NCBI RefSeq assembly: GCF_001514305.1
Contig: NZ_KQ949076.1
Coordinates: 416,140 to 480,139 of the forward strand
Direction of reading: 5' to 3'
From: Streptomyces dysideae
Lineage (GTDB): Bacteria > Actinomycetota > Actinomycetes > Streptomycetales > Streptomycetaceae
DNA: 64,000 nucleotides
The position numbers and the translations under genes are program-made. Positions 1-7,607 of this stretch are shown here, one piece after another; position 1 is the first letter of the stretch, and each line of letters begins with the position of its first letter. The notes under the pieces were generated by a model. It saw only the letters and a list, made by a program, of their open reading frames with translations. It searched no databases and had not been told where the DNA came from.

Positions 1-456
1 GGGCGCTGCCTCCTCGGTCTGCTCCGGCGTCTCTTCGACGGCCGGCGCGCTCTCCCCCGCGGCAGTGGCCGCGGGCACCACGGTCTCGGCGGCCTCGGCG
101 GCGGTCGGAGCCCCGGCGGGCGCGGCAGCCCGGCGGACCGCACGACGACGCGTGCGGGCGGCGGGGGCGACCTCGACCGCGGGTGCCTCGGCCCCTTCGG
201 CCGTCACCTCGGTCTCTTCGGTCTCTGGAATCTCGGCGGCCTCGACGCCCTCCTCGGTCACCGTCGGCTCTTCGACGGCGTCCTCGGCAGGGTCGGCGGA
301 CTCGGCGGCCGGTATGGCCGACGTCACCTCGTCCGGTGTCTCGGCGACCGGCGGGCCCGCCGGTCGGGAAGCGGCACGGCGCCGACGACGCGGCGGCAGG
401 GTGTCGCTGGGGGTGTTGAGTTCGGAACCCTCAGTGGGTTCGGTCGGCTCGAGCAT
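1..456 (-). CDS. rne: Ribonuclease E/G, N-terminal part (cut by window edge)
   Basis: Only the first 152 codons lie in the window; the gene runs off the left edge. ATG at 456 opens MLEPTEPTEGSELNTP, followed by an Arg cluster (PPRRRRRAASRP) and a long Glu/Ala/Pro/Thr-rich stretch with a second basic patch (ARTRRRAVRRAAAP). No catalytic domain is visible. The call rests on the acidic low-complexity N-terminal arm typical of streptomycete RNase E/G (RNase ES), an endonuclease in mRNA decay and rRNA maturation, and on context: in Streptomyces this gene lies directly downstream of the TIGR03936 gene, as here. The disordered arm is thought to act in partner or RNA binding. Without the S1 domain and catalytic core in view the identity is an inference from context, moderately sure. 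Confidence 0.7.
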   Translation of the reverse strand, partial: MLEPTEPTEGSELNTPSDTLPPRRRRRAASRPAGPPVAETPDEVTSAIPAAESADPAEDAVEEPTVTEEGVEAAEIPETEETEVTAEGAEAPAVEVAPAARTRRRAVRRAAAPAGAPTAAEAAETVVPAATAAGESAPAVEETPEQTEEAAP

Positions 457-602
457 GCGGGCGTTTCTCCCGTCAGGCTCCCGGGCGCCGCGCCTGGTCC
501 GGCGGTACAGCCGGTGACGTCCGCGGCTCGCGCGATGCGCGACTGCCGCCGTCCGGGGCGCGGGCGCCGCACGGGAGCTCTCTGTGTCCTGTCTCGCCGG
601 TT

Positions 603-623
603 CCGTACGCCGAATGCGTACGG
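603..623. terminator. Short inverted repeat between the RNase E/G and TIGR03936 genes
   Basis: CCGTACGC / GCGTACGG arms of 8 bp around a 5-nt loop, 96 bp past the stop of the TIGR03936 gene and 147 bp before the RNase E/G start. No T-tract follows. It may be a weak terminator of the upstream operon or part of the 5' leader of the RNase gene. The rest of 457-718 shows no gene. Confidence 0.3.
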
Positions 624-718
624 CCTGGCGAAAGTCTTCTGGTGGTGCGCTGCCCGACCCAGGTGGCTCCCGAGTACGAGGGCGGCGCTACGACGTCCGT
701 CCCTTCGCGGGACCTTCC

Positions 719-1483
719 TTACGCCGGCGCCTTCGCGGCGGCAGCCAGTGCGGCCGTGGGTGGGGCCGTCGCTGCCTCGCGGTCGGGCGCGAGCGGGTCG
801 GTCACCGTGCCGGTCTCTTCATCGAACAGCCCCTGCGCCAGCCTGGTCACCGCTGCGGGGACCGGCGGCGCCAGGTCGGCCACGGCGCGGAGACCGGACA
901 GGACGTCGTCGGGTCGTACGGCAGGCGTCACGTGCCGAACAACCAGCCGCAGTATCGCACAGGGCTGGTCGGTCGGCCTATCAGCCGGATCACTATGCGT
1001 TTCAAGGTGTACGACCGCGGGGCGGGCGTCGAAGGTCCGGATGCCGTTCTTGGTACGGCGCTGGACCTCGACGGACCCGGCGGCGTTGAAGGCCGCGACC
1101 GCGCGCTCGGCGTCGGCCGGGTCCACACCGTCCAGCCGCAGCTCCCAGACGGAGGCCGTCAGCCGGTCGGCGAGCCCGGAGGTCCGGGCCTCGACCGCGT
1201 CGATCACGTCGAGCCCGGCGGGCAGCGACTCGTCGAGGAGCGCTCTCAGTTCTCCGGGATCGCGCGCGTCGGTGAGCGCGATCTCCAGGTACTCCGCCTC
1301 ACTGCCCGTGCCGGTGGGTGCGGCATTGGCGTACGACACCTTCGGATGCGGCGTGAACCCCGCCGAGTACGCCATCGGCACCTCGGCACGGCGCAGCGCA
1401 CGCTCGAAGGCGCGCTGGAAGTCACGGTGGCTGGTGAACCGGAGGCGGCCGCGCTTGGTGTAGCGCAGTCGGATGCGCTGCAC
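719..1483 (-). CDS. TIGR03936 family radical SAM-associated protein (DUF2344)
   Basis: 254 aa, starting MQRIRLRYTKRGRLRFTSHR. This N-terminus, with the LRFxSHRDxQRAFERALRRAxxPMAYSxGFxPHP pattern, marks the DUF2344/TIGR03936 family, which has no biochemically fixed role but is nearly always found next to, or fused to, the TIGR03960 B12-binding radical SAM protein. The partner is present at 2749-4767, separated here by one membrane protein gene. The extreme C-terminus is an Ala-rich tail (APPTAALAAAAKAPA). The gene is transcribed away from the rod-shape cluster and reads toward the RNase E/G gene. A role in RNA or tRNA modification is often guessed for this pair; nothing in the sequence proves it. 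Confidence 0.88.
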   Translation of the reverse strand: MQRIRLRYTKRGRLRFTSHRDFQRAFERALRRAEVPMAYSAGFTPHPKVSYANAAPTGTGSEAEYLEIALTDARDPGELRALLDESLPAGLDVIDAVEARTSGLADRLTASVWELRLDGVDPADAERAVAAFNAAGSVEVQRRTKNGIRTFDARPAVVHLETHSDPADRPTDQPCAILRLVVRHVTPAVRPDDVLSGLRAVADLAPPVPAAVTRLAQGLFDEETGTVTDPLAPDREAATAPPTAALAAAAKAPA

Positions 1484-1531
1484 CGCGGGTGCGGGCGGCG
1501 GGCCTTCGGGCTGTCGCTTGCCCAGTGTCGT

Positions 1532-2644
1532 TCAGTCCTTCGTGAGTGCGGTCGTACTGCTACCAAGAGTACGTGTCTCACGGCCCGTGGGTTCCCGGCG
1601 GGCCGCGGGCTCCGGCTGCCGGGGCGCTCCGGACAGCATCCGCCGGAAGTCGGCGCGGGCCTGGCGTACGGACTCGCGGGTAGTGGCGAGGGCCTGCCGG
1701 GTGGCCCGTCCCACCGTGCGCGCGGCCTCGGCGACGGGCCGCAGCACCACGTCGCGGACGACGTGCCCGACCGGGGTCAGGATGGTCCGGTACACCCAGC
1801 GCACCGGCTCCACGAAGATCCACCGGAAGAGGGTCGCGAGGAACCGCCCCACGGCGAGCGAGATCCGGCCCGCGATCCGCCAGGCGTGCCCGAGCGCGTT
1901 CCAGATCTCCCCTCCGACGACCGCGAGGACGCGGCCGACCGGGGTGAGGATCCACCGGTAGACGCCGATCACGGGCAGCACGAGCAGCACGCGCGCGGTC
2001 CAGTACAGGGCGACGCCGATCCCGGTGGCGGCCGTGCTCACGAGCCATACGAGTCCCCGCGCGCACCAGGCGATCGCCCGTCCGACCGGCGCGAGGATCC
2101 ACTCGTACAGCCATACGGCGGGGACGACGAGGAGGTACCGCGCCAGCCAGGCCACGGCGACGTACGCCCCGGTCCCGACGGCGGCGAGCACGGCGCCGAT
2201 CCCTCTCAGGACCCACGCGCACGCGTGCCCGACCGGCGTCAGCACGCGCGCGTACACCCACGCGAGCGCCGCCCCGATCCCCCGGCCGACCCACGCGACG
2301 GCATGTCCGAGGGGAGTCAGCACGTACCGGTAGAACCACACCAGCGGCACGACGACGAGCACGTTCGCCAGCCACGCGAGCCCTTTCGCGAGCGGCACGA
2401 CGGCATACCGCCACAGCGCCACGAACGGCCACACGAACACCGCCCGCCCGGCCCACAGCAGGGCGCGCCCCACCGGCCGCAGCACCGTGTCCCGCAGGAA
2501 CCGCCCCGTGACGACGAGCGCGTCCCACACCATCCGCACGGGCATGACCAGCACCAGTACGACGATCCGCACCGGAATGCGGATCGCGACGGCGAGACAC
2601 CCCTCCGGGTCCTGCTGCCGCTCCGGCCGCTTTTCGAGATCCAT
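1532..2644 (-). CDS. Repeat-built membrane protein with recurring LTPVG motif
   Basis: About 370 aa from ATG 2644 (MDLEKRPERQQDPEG); a GTG at 2701 would add 19 residues. I do not recognise a named family. The protein is made of about eight imperfect units of 35-45 residues, each with an aromatic-rich hydrophobic stretch and a core like YRxxLTPVGxxxAWxxRG: VLRPVGRAL, YAVVPLAKGL, YRYVLTPLGHAV, YARVLTPVGHAC, YEWILAPVGRAI, YRWILTPVGRVL, YRTILTPVGHVV, VLRPVAEAA. Most units are long enough for a membrane or re-entrant helix. The C-terminus (after residue ~310) is a hydrophilic, Arg-rich tail. It lies between two radical-SAM partners and is probably cotranscribed with them. Start choice is uncertain; a short alternative reading frame (GTG 2747, starting SEALRRTMDALADMG) overlaps the upstream end. 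Confidence 0.7.
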   Translation of the reverse strand: MDLEKRPERQQDPEGCLAVAIRIPVRIVVLVLVMPVRMVWDALVVTGRFLRDTVLRPVGRALLWAGRAVFVWPFVALWRYAVVPLAKGLAWLANVLVVVPLVWFYRYVLTPLGHAVAWVGRGIGAALAWVYARVLTPVGHACAWVLRGIGAVLAAVGTGAYVAVAWLARYLLVVPAVWLYEWILAPVGRAIAWCARGLVWLVSTAATGIGVALYWTARVLLVLPVIGVYRWILTPVGRVLAVVGGEIWNALGHAWRIAGRISLAVGRFLATLFRWIFVEPVRWVYRTILTPVGHVVRDVVLRPVAEAARTVGRATRQALATTRESVRQARADFRRMLSGAPRQPEPAARREPTGRETRTLGSSTTALTKD

Positions 2645-2748
2645 ACCGGCGTAGACGCCCCAAGTCCGCGTGCGGATGCGCAGCCGCTCTGTCTTCCTCA
2701 CCCATGTCCGCCAAGGCGTCCATCGTGCGCCGCAACGCCTCGCTCACC

Positions 2749-4767
2749 TCAGTGCGAGTGCTCGCTCGGCGTCGGCGCAGCGTTCTTGACCGTCAGAGGC
2801 AGCAGCTTCTTACCGGTCGGGCCGATTTGTATGGCCGTGTCCATCTGCGGACACACCCCACAGTCAAAGCAAGGCGTCCACCGGCAGTCCTCGACCTCCG
2901 TCTCGTCGAGGGCGTCCTGCCAGTCCTCCCAGAGCCAGTCCTTGTCCAGGCCGGAGTCCAGGTGGTCCCAGGGGAGGACCTCCTCGTAGGTGCGCTCGCG
3001 CGTCGTGTACCAGTCGACGTCGACGCCGAAGGGGGCCAGCGCCTTGTCAGCGCACTGCATCCAGCGGTCGTACGAGAAGTGCTCGCGCCAGCCGTCGAAG
3101 CGGCCGCCGTCCTCGTAGACCGCGCGGATGACCGCGCCGATGCGGCGGTCGCCGCGGGAGAGGAGGCCTTCGACGATGCCGGGCTTGCCGTCGTGGTAGC
3201 GGAAGCCGATGGAGCGGCCGTACTTCTTGTCGCCGCGGATCTTGTCGCGCAGCTTCTCCAGGCGCGCGTCCGTCTCCTCCGCCGACAGCTGCGGCGCCCA
3301 CTGGAAGGGAGTGTGGGGCTTGGGCACGAAGCCGCCGATCGAGACCGTGCAGCGGATGTCGTTGGAACCGGAGACCTCGCGGCCCTTCTGGATGACGCTC
3401 ATCGCCATGTCGGCGATCTGGAGGACGTCCTCGTCGGTCTCCGTCGGCAGGCCGCACATGAAGTACAGCTTCACCTGGCGCCAGCCGTTGCCATACGCCG
3501 TCGCCACCGTCCGGATGAGGTCCTCCTCGGACACCATCTTGTTGATGACCTTGCGCATGCGCTCCGAGCCGCCCTCGGGCGCGAAGGTCAGGCCCGAGCG
3601 GCGGCCGTTGCGCGTCAGCTCGTTCGCCAGGTCGACGTTGAAGGCGTCCACACGGGTCGACGGGAGGGACAGGCCGATCTTGTCCTCCTCGTAGCGGTCC
3701 GCCAGGCCCTTCGCGATGTCGCCGATCTCCGAGTGGTCCGCAGACGACAGGGACAGCAGGCCCACCTCCTCGAAGCCCGTCGCCTTCAGGCCCTTCTCCA
3801 CCATGTCGCCGATGCCGGTGATGGAACGCTCGCGCACCGGGCGGGTGATCATGCCCGCCTGGCAGAAGCGGCAGCCCCGGGTGCAGCCGCGGAAGATCTC
3901 CACCGACATGCGCTCGTGGACCGTCTCGGCCAGGGGGACCAGGGGCTGCTTGGGGTACGGCCACTCGTCGAGGTCCATGACCGTGTGCTTGCTGATCCGC
4001 CACGGGACGCCCGACTTGTTCGGTACGACACGGGCGATACGGCCGTCCGCGAGGTACTCGACGTCGTAGAAGGCCGGGATGTACACCGACCCGGTCTTCG
4101 CCAGGCGGAAGAGGACCTCCTCGCGGCCGCCGGGGCGGCCCTCCGCCTTCCACTCGCGGATGATCCGCGTCATGTCGAGCACGGCCTGCTCGCCGTCGCC
4201 GATGATCGCCGCGTCGATGAAGTCGGCGATCGGCTCGGGGTTGAACGCGGCGTGCCCGCCGGCCAGCACGATCGGGTCGTCGATCGTCCGCTCGCGCGAC
4301 TCCAGCGGGATGCCCGCCAGGTCCAGCGCCGTCAGCATGTTGGTGTAGCCGAGCTCCGTCGAGAACGACAGCCCGAACACGTCGAAGGCCTGCACCGGGC
4401 GGTGGCTGTCCACCGTGAACTGCGGGACGCCGTGCTCCCGCATCAGCGCCTCCAGGTCCGGCCACACGCTGTAGGTGCGCTCGGCGAGGACGCCCTCCTG
4501 CTCGTTGAGGACCTCGTAGAGGATCATGACGCCCTGGTTGGGCAGGCCGACCTCGTACGCGTCGGGGTACATCAGCGCCCAGCGGACATCGCACGACTCC
4601 CACGCCTTGACGGTGGAGTTGAGCTCTCCGCCGACGTACTGGATCGGCTTCTGCACATGCGGGAGCAGGGCTTCGAGCTGCGGAAACACGGACTCTGCGG
4701 CCGCAGCGACTTCGGCAGGCATCTCGCGAACCTTCGTGAGCGGGACTGGACTGACAGGGGTGACCAT
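2749..4767 (-). CDS. TIGR03960 family B12-binding domain radical SAM protein
   Basis: 672 aa. The N-terminal half has the B12-binding-like fold region (SVFPQLEALLPHVQKPIQY onward; VFGLSFSTELGYTNML; VLAGGHAAFNPEP). The radical SAM cluster is CTRGCRFC (Cys-x3-Cys-x2-Cys) near residue 300, followed by the SSADHSEI and GLTFAPEGGSERMR segments of the SAM barrel. The C-terminus has a Cys-rich patch (CRWTPCFDCGVCPQMD), likely a second metal site. The usual partner, TIGR03936, is two genes downstream. Substrate unknown for the family; an Fe-S dependent methylation or methylthiolation is plausible from architecture. ATG 4767 has little Shine-Dalgarno sequence; ATG 4722 (MPAEVAAAAESV) follows GAAGG at good spacing and may be the true start. 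Confidence 0.9.
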   Translation of the reverse strand: MVTPVSPVPLTKVREMPAEVAAAAESVFPQLEALLPHVQKPIQYVGGELNSTVKAWESCDVRWALMYPDAYEVGLPNQGVMILYEVLNEQEGVLAERTYSVWPDLEALMREHGVPQFTVDSHRPVQAFDVFGLSFSTELGYTNMLTALDLAGIPLESRERTIDDPIVLAGGHAAFNPEPIADFIDAAIIGDGEQAVLDMTRIIREWKAEGRPGGREEVLFRLAKTGSVYIPAFYDVEYLADGRIARVVPNKSGVPWRISKHTVMDLDEWPYPKQPLVPLAETVHERMSVEIFRGCTRGCRFCQAGMITRPVRERSITGIGDMVEKGLKATGFEEVGLLSLSSADHSEIGDIAKGLADRYEEDKIGLSLPSTRVDAFNVDLANELTRNGRRSGLTFAPEGGSERMRKVINKMVSEEDLIRTVATAYGNGWRQVKLYFMCGLPTETDEDVLQIADMAMSVIQKGREVSGSNDIRCTVSIGGFVPKPHTPFQWAPQLSAEETDARLEKLRDKIRGDKKYGRSIGFRYHDGKPGIVEGLLSRGDRRIGAVIRAVYEDGGRFDGWREHFSYDRWMQCADKALAPFGVDVDWYTTRERTYEEVLPWDHLDSGLDKDWLWEDWQDALDETEVEDCRWTPCFDCGVCPQMDTAIQIGPTGKKLLPLTVKNAAPTPSEHSH

Positions 4768-4802
4768 CTAGCGTAACGCGACCGCGACGGCCCCCCGCCC
4801 GC

Positions 4803-6326
4803 TCAGATCGCCGCCCTGCCCTTGATCTCCGCCCACAGCCCTGGCAGCCAGGCCTCGTCGTCCGCCGCCCGCCGTTCCTCGCGCCCGTACAGCAGCCCGT
4901 ACGTGAACGCGCTCTCCCCCGCCGCGTGCGCCTGCCGTGCCAGCTCCCTCAGGGCCTCCCGGGTCATCACGCTGTCCTGGTGGTCGCCGAGCAGGTTCTG
5001 CAGGTTCTTCATCGCCTTGACCAGCCCGGATGCCGGATCTCCCAGCGCCGGGACGGCCGACTCCGCCGAGTACCGGGTCCGCTTGGCCTTCTTGCGCGCC
5101 TCGTGCAGGGCCAGGTCGCGGTCCGGTCCCGGCGGCAGGACGAGGGCCTGCTCGACCAGCGCGGCCACCTTCGAGAAGTCGTTCCGTACGGCCTTCCCGA
5201 CCACCTTCTCCGGCTTCCCGCCGGCGGCCGCCCGCAGCGGCGGGTCGGCGACCACGGCGTCCAGGGTCCCGAGCAGCTCCAGATACCGCTTCCCGTCCAG
5301 TACGGCGATCAGGCGGCGCCTCGAGCCGCCGCTGCGGGCGTGCGACCAGGTACGCAGCCGGGTGCGGACGGGCCCGGACAGCAGCGGCCTCGGCAGTTCG
5401 TCCAGGGCGGCCGTCAGGCGCTCGGTCAGCACCTCCTGGTCCCGGTCGACGCCCAGCTCACCGGCCAGCCACTTCAGCTCGTCGCCGACCGGGTCGGTGA
5501 CGGCGCGGTCGAGGACCCTGCCGTACGACCTGAAGGCGCTGCGCATCCGCCGGGTGGCGACGCGCATGCGGTGCACCGAGTCGTACTCGTCCTGCCGGAC
5601 GGCGGGGTCGAGCTCGACGATGGCGTCCCGCTGCGCGCGGACGTAGGCGAGGACGTGATCCCCGGCGGTGACGGGTTCCTTCTCCCCGGCCTCCTCGGCC
5701 CGCTTCTTGCCGTTCTTGCGTTTCTTCTTCGGGGCGGTCTCCGCCAGGGCCCGCGCCAGCTTCGACGCCGACGAGGAGGGCCGTACGCCCGCCTTCTTCA
5801 GCCGTTTCTCGACCTTGTCGAGGAACGCCGGGTCGCCGCCGTCGGCGAGTTCCACCTCCAGCTCGGTCCACTGGGCGGTGCCGCCCTCGCCGGTGAGGCG
5901 TTCGGCGCGTACGGCGTCCACGCTGACCTCGGCCAGGAGGCGGCCGTCGGCGTCGACGAGGTGGCGTACGTCGCGGTCGGAGCGCAGCCGGACCAGGGGG
6001 TGCAGGTCGGTGTCCCGGATGCGGGAGCGGACGAGGCCGGTGAGGGTGCGGGGGACGGTGTCGGAGAGCGGGGCCTGGATCTCGTCCCGTACGCCGGGGG
6101 CGACGGGGAACTTGAGGTGCCAGCCGGCGTCGGTCCCGCCCGTGCGGCGGCGCAGGGTGATCGACGACGCGGCGAGGCGTTCGTCGTCGGTGTCGTAGTA
6201 GGTGGCGTCCAGATGCGCGACACCCTTGTCGATGACGGCTGCGACGCCGGCGACGCCGGTCAGGTCGGGCAGCCCGCTGTCGTCGGACTCGTACTTCCGC
6301 TCGATCTCGCGCTTTGTGTCCGCCAT
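4803..6326 (-). CDS. CYTH and CHAD domain-containing protein
   Basis: 507 aa. The CYTH domain (residues ~1-200) opens with the diagnostic ExExK motif in REIERKYE and continues with YYDTDDERLAASSITLRRR; this tunnel fold binds triphosphates such as polyphosphate or thiamine triphosphate. A Lys/Glu-rich linker (PKKKRKNGKKRAEEAGEKE) leads to the CHAD domain (~230-500), an all-helical His/Arg-rich module (YDSVHRMRVATRRMRSAFRSY, LHEARKKAKRTRYSAE) that binds polyphosphate. Such fusions are linked to inorganic polyphosphate metabolism or polyP granules. The gene stands alone between the radical SAM gene (35 bp away) and rodA. Family identity is clear; precise substrate is not. Confidence 0.92.
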   Translation of the reverse strand: MADTKREIERKYESDDSGLPDLTGVAGVAAVIDKGVAHLDATYYDTDDERLAASSITLRRRTGGTDAGWHLKFPVAPGVRDEIQAPLSDTVPRTLTGLVRSRIRDTDLHPLVRLRSDRDVRHLVDADGRLLAEVSVDAVRAERLTGEGGTAQWTELEVELADGGDPAFLDKVEKRLKKAGVRPSSSASKLARALAETAPKKKRKNGKKRAEEAGEKEPVTAGDHVLAYVRAQRDAIVELDPAVRQDEYDSVHRMRVATRRMRSAFRSYGRVLDRAVTDPVGDELKWLAGELGVDRDQEVLTERLTAALDELPRPLLSGPVRTRLRTWSHARSGGSRRRLIAVLDGKRYLELLGTLDAVVADPPLRAAAGGKPEKVVGKAVRNDFSKVAALVEQALVLPPGPDRDLALHEARKKAKRTRYSAESAVPALGDPASGLVKAMKNLQNLLGDHQDSVMTREALRELARQAHAAGESAFTYGLLYGREERRAADDEAWLPGLWAEIKGRAAI

Positions 6327-6407
6327 GACCCGAATCTAGTGGGAGTTCGCCCGGTACGGCAGGGCCTACCGGGCATGAACCCCGGGGAAACGGGAAATGA
6401 CCGCCGA

Positions 6408-7607
6408 CTAGGCGGACATGGGGCGTTGGGCTCTGATCGACTGCAGCAACCCCACCGCCACCCACACCGAGAACATCGACGACCCTCCGTACGACACGAA
6501 CGGCAGCGGCAGGCCTGTCACCGGCATGATGCCCAGGGTCATGCCGATGTTCTCGAACGACTGGAAGGCGAACCACGCCACGATCCCGGCGGCGACGATC
6601 GTGCCGTACAGCTCGGTCGTCTCGCGGGCGATGCGGCAGGCGCGCCACAGGACCACGCCCAGGAGGACGATGATGAGGCCGCCACCGACGAAGCCGAGCT
6701 CCTCGCCCGCGACCGTGAAGACGAAGTCGGTCTGTTGTTCAGGGACGAACTGGCCTGTTGTCTGCGAGCCTTCGAAGAGGCCCGAGCCCGTGAGGCCGCC
6801 CGAACCGATGGCGATGCGGGCCTGGTTAGTGTTGTAGCCGACACCCGCGGGGTCGAGGCTGGGGTTGGCGAAGGCGGCGAAGCGGGCGATCTGGTAGTCG
6901 TCCAGGATGCCGAGCTGCCAGACGGCGATCGCGCCGAGCGTGCCCGTGCCGAGGAGGCCGAAGACCCAGCGGTTCGAGGCGCCCGACGCCAGCAGTACGC
7001 CCAGCACGATGATGACCATGACCATGACCGACCCGAGGTCGGGCATCAGCATGACGATCAGCATCGGTACGGCGGCCAGCCCGAGGGCCTGCACCACCGT
7101 CCGGTGGTCGGGGTACTGTCTGTCGCCCGCGTCCACCCGCGCCGCCAGCAGCATCGCCATGCCCAGGATGATCGTGATCTTCACGAACTCGGAGGGCTGG
7201 AGGGAGAAGCCGCCGCCGAGCACGATCCACGAGTGGGCGCCGTTGACCGTGGAGCCCAGCGGGGTCAGGACCATCAGGATCAGGAACACCGAGGCGCCGT
7301 AGAGGATCGGGACGGCCGTGCGCAGGGTGCGGTGGCCGAGCCAGACCGTGCCGATCATCAGGGCGAACCCGATGCCGGTGTTCATGATGTGCCGGATGAG
7401 GAAGTAGTACGGGTCGCCCTGGTTGATCTCGGTGCGGTTCCGTGTCGCCGAGAAGACCAGCAGTGAACCGATCAGCGACAGCGCGAGCGCGGCCAGCAGT
7501 ATCGGCCAGTCGAGGCGCCGCGCGAGCGAGTCGCGGGCGAACAGGCGGGCCCAGCCCGCCCGTTCGGGCCCGTACCCGGAGACCTGGAAGCTGTTGGCCC
7601 CCGTCAT
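6408..7607 (-). CDS. rodA: RodA, SEDS peptidoglycan glycosyltransferase
   Basis: 399 aa integral membrane protein of the SEDS family with about ten membrane helices. Family signatures include WLGHRTLR, PSEFVKITIILGMA, MLMPDLGSVMVM (catalytic-Asp region of SEDS polymerases) and the terminal GLPLPFVSYGGSSMFSVWVAVGLL. SEDS proteins polymerise lipid II glycan strands together with a class B PBP. Here rodA starts inside the last codons of the PBP2 gene (ATGA overlap at 7604-7607), so the pair is translationally coupled and the products should form one synthase. In Streptomyces this enzyme belongs to the MreB-linked spore-wall machinery rather than to tip growth. Transcribed as the last gene of mreB-mreC-mreD-pbp2-rodA. 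Confidence 0.93.
   Translation of the reverse strand: MTGANSFQVSGYGPERAGWARLFARDSLARRLDWPILLAALALSLIGSLLVFSATRNRTEINQGDPYYFLIRHIMNTGIGFALMIGTVWLGHRTLRTAVPILYGASVFLILMVLTPLGSTVNGAHSWIVLGGGFSLQPSEFVKITIILGMAMLLAARVDAGDRQYPDHRTVVQALGLAAVPMLIVMLMPDLGSVMVMVIIVLGVLLASGASNRWVFGLLGTGTLGAIAVWQLGILDDYQIARFAAFANPSLDPAGVGYNTNQARIAIGSGGLTGSGLFEGSQTTGQFVPEQQTDFVFTVAGEELGFVGGGLIIVLLGVVLWRACRIARETTELYGTIVAAGIVAWFAFQSFENIGMTLGIMPVTGLPLPFVSYGGSSMFSVWVAVGLLQSIRAQRPMSA

Noticed and set aside
1578..2747. Frame on the minus strand starting SEALRRTMDALADMG
   Set aside because: First ~16 residues look coding, but the rest becomes Arg/Gly-rich; the other frame has the membrane repeats.
584..2989. 801-codon plus-strand open frame over the TIGR03936 and repeat membrane genes
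   Set aside because: High GC keeps antisense frames open; protein is Arg/Gly/Pro noise with no ribosome site. The minus-strand frames have recognised families.
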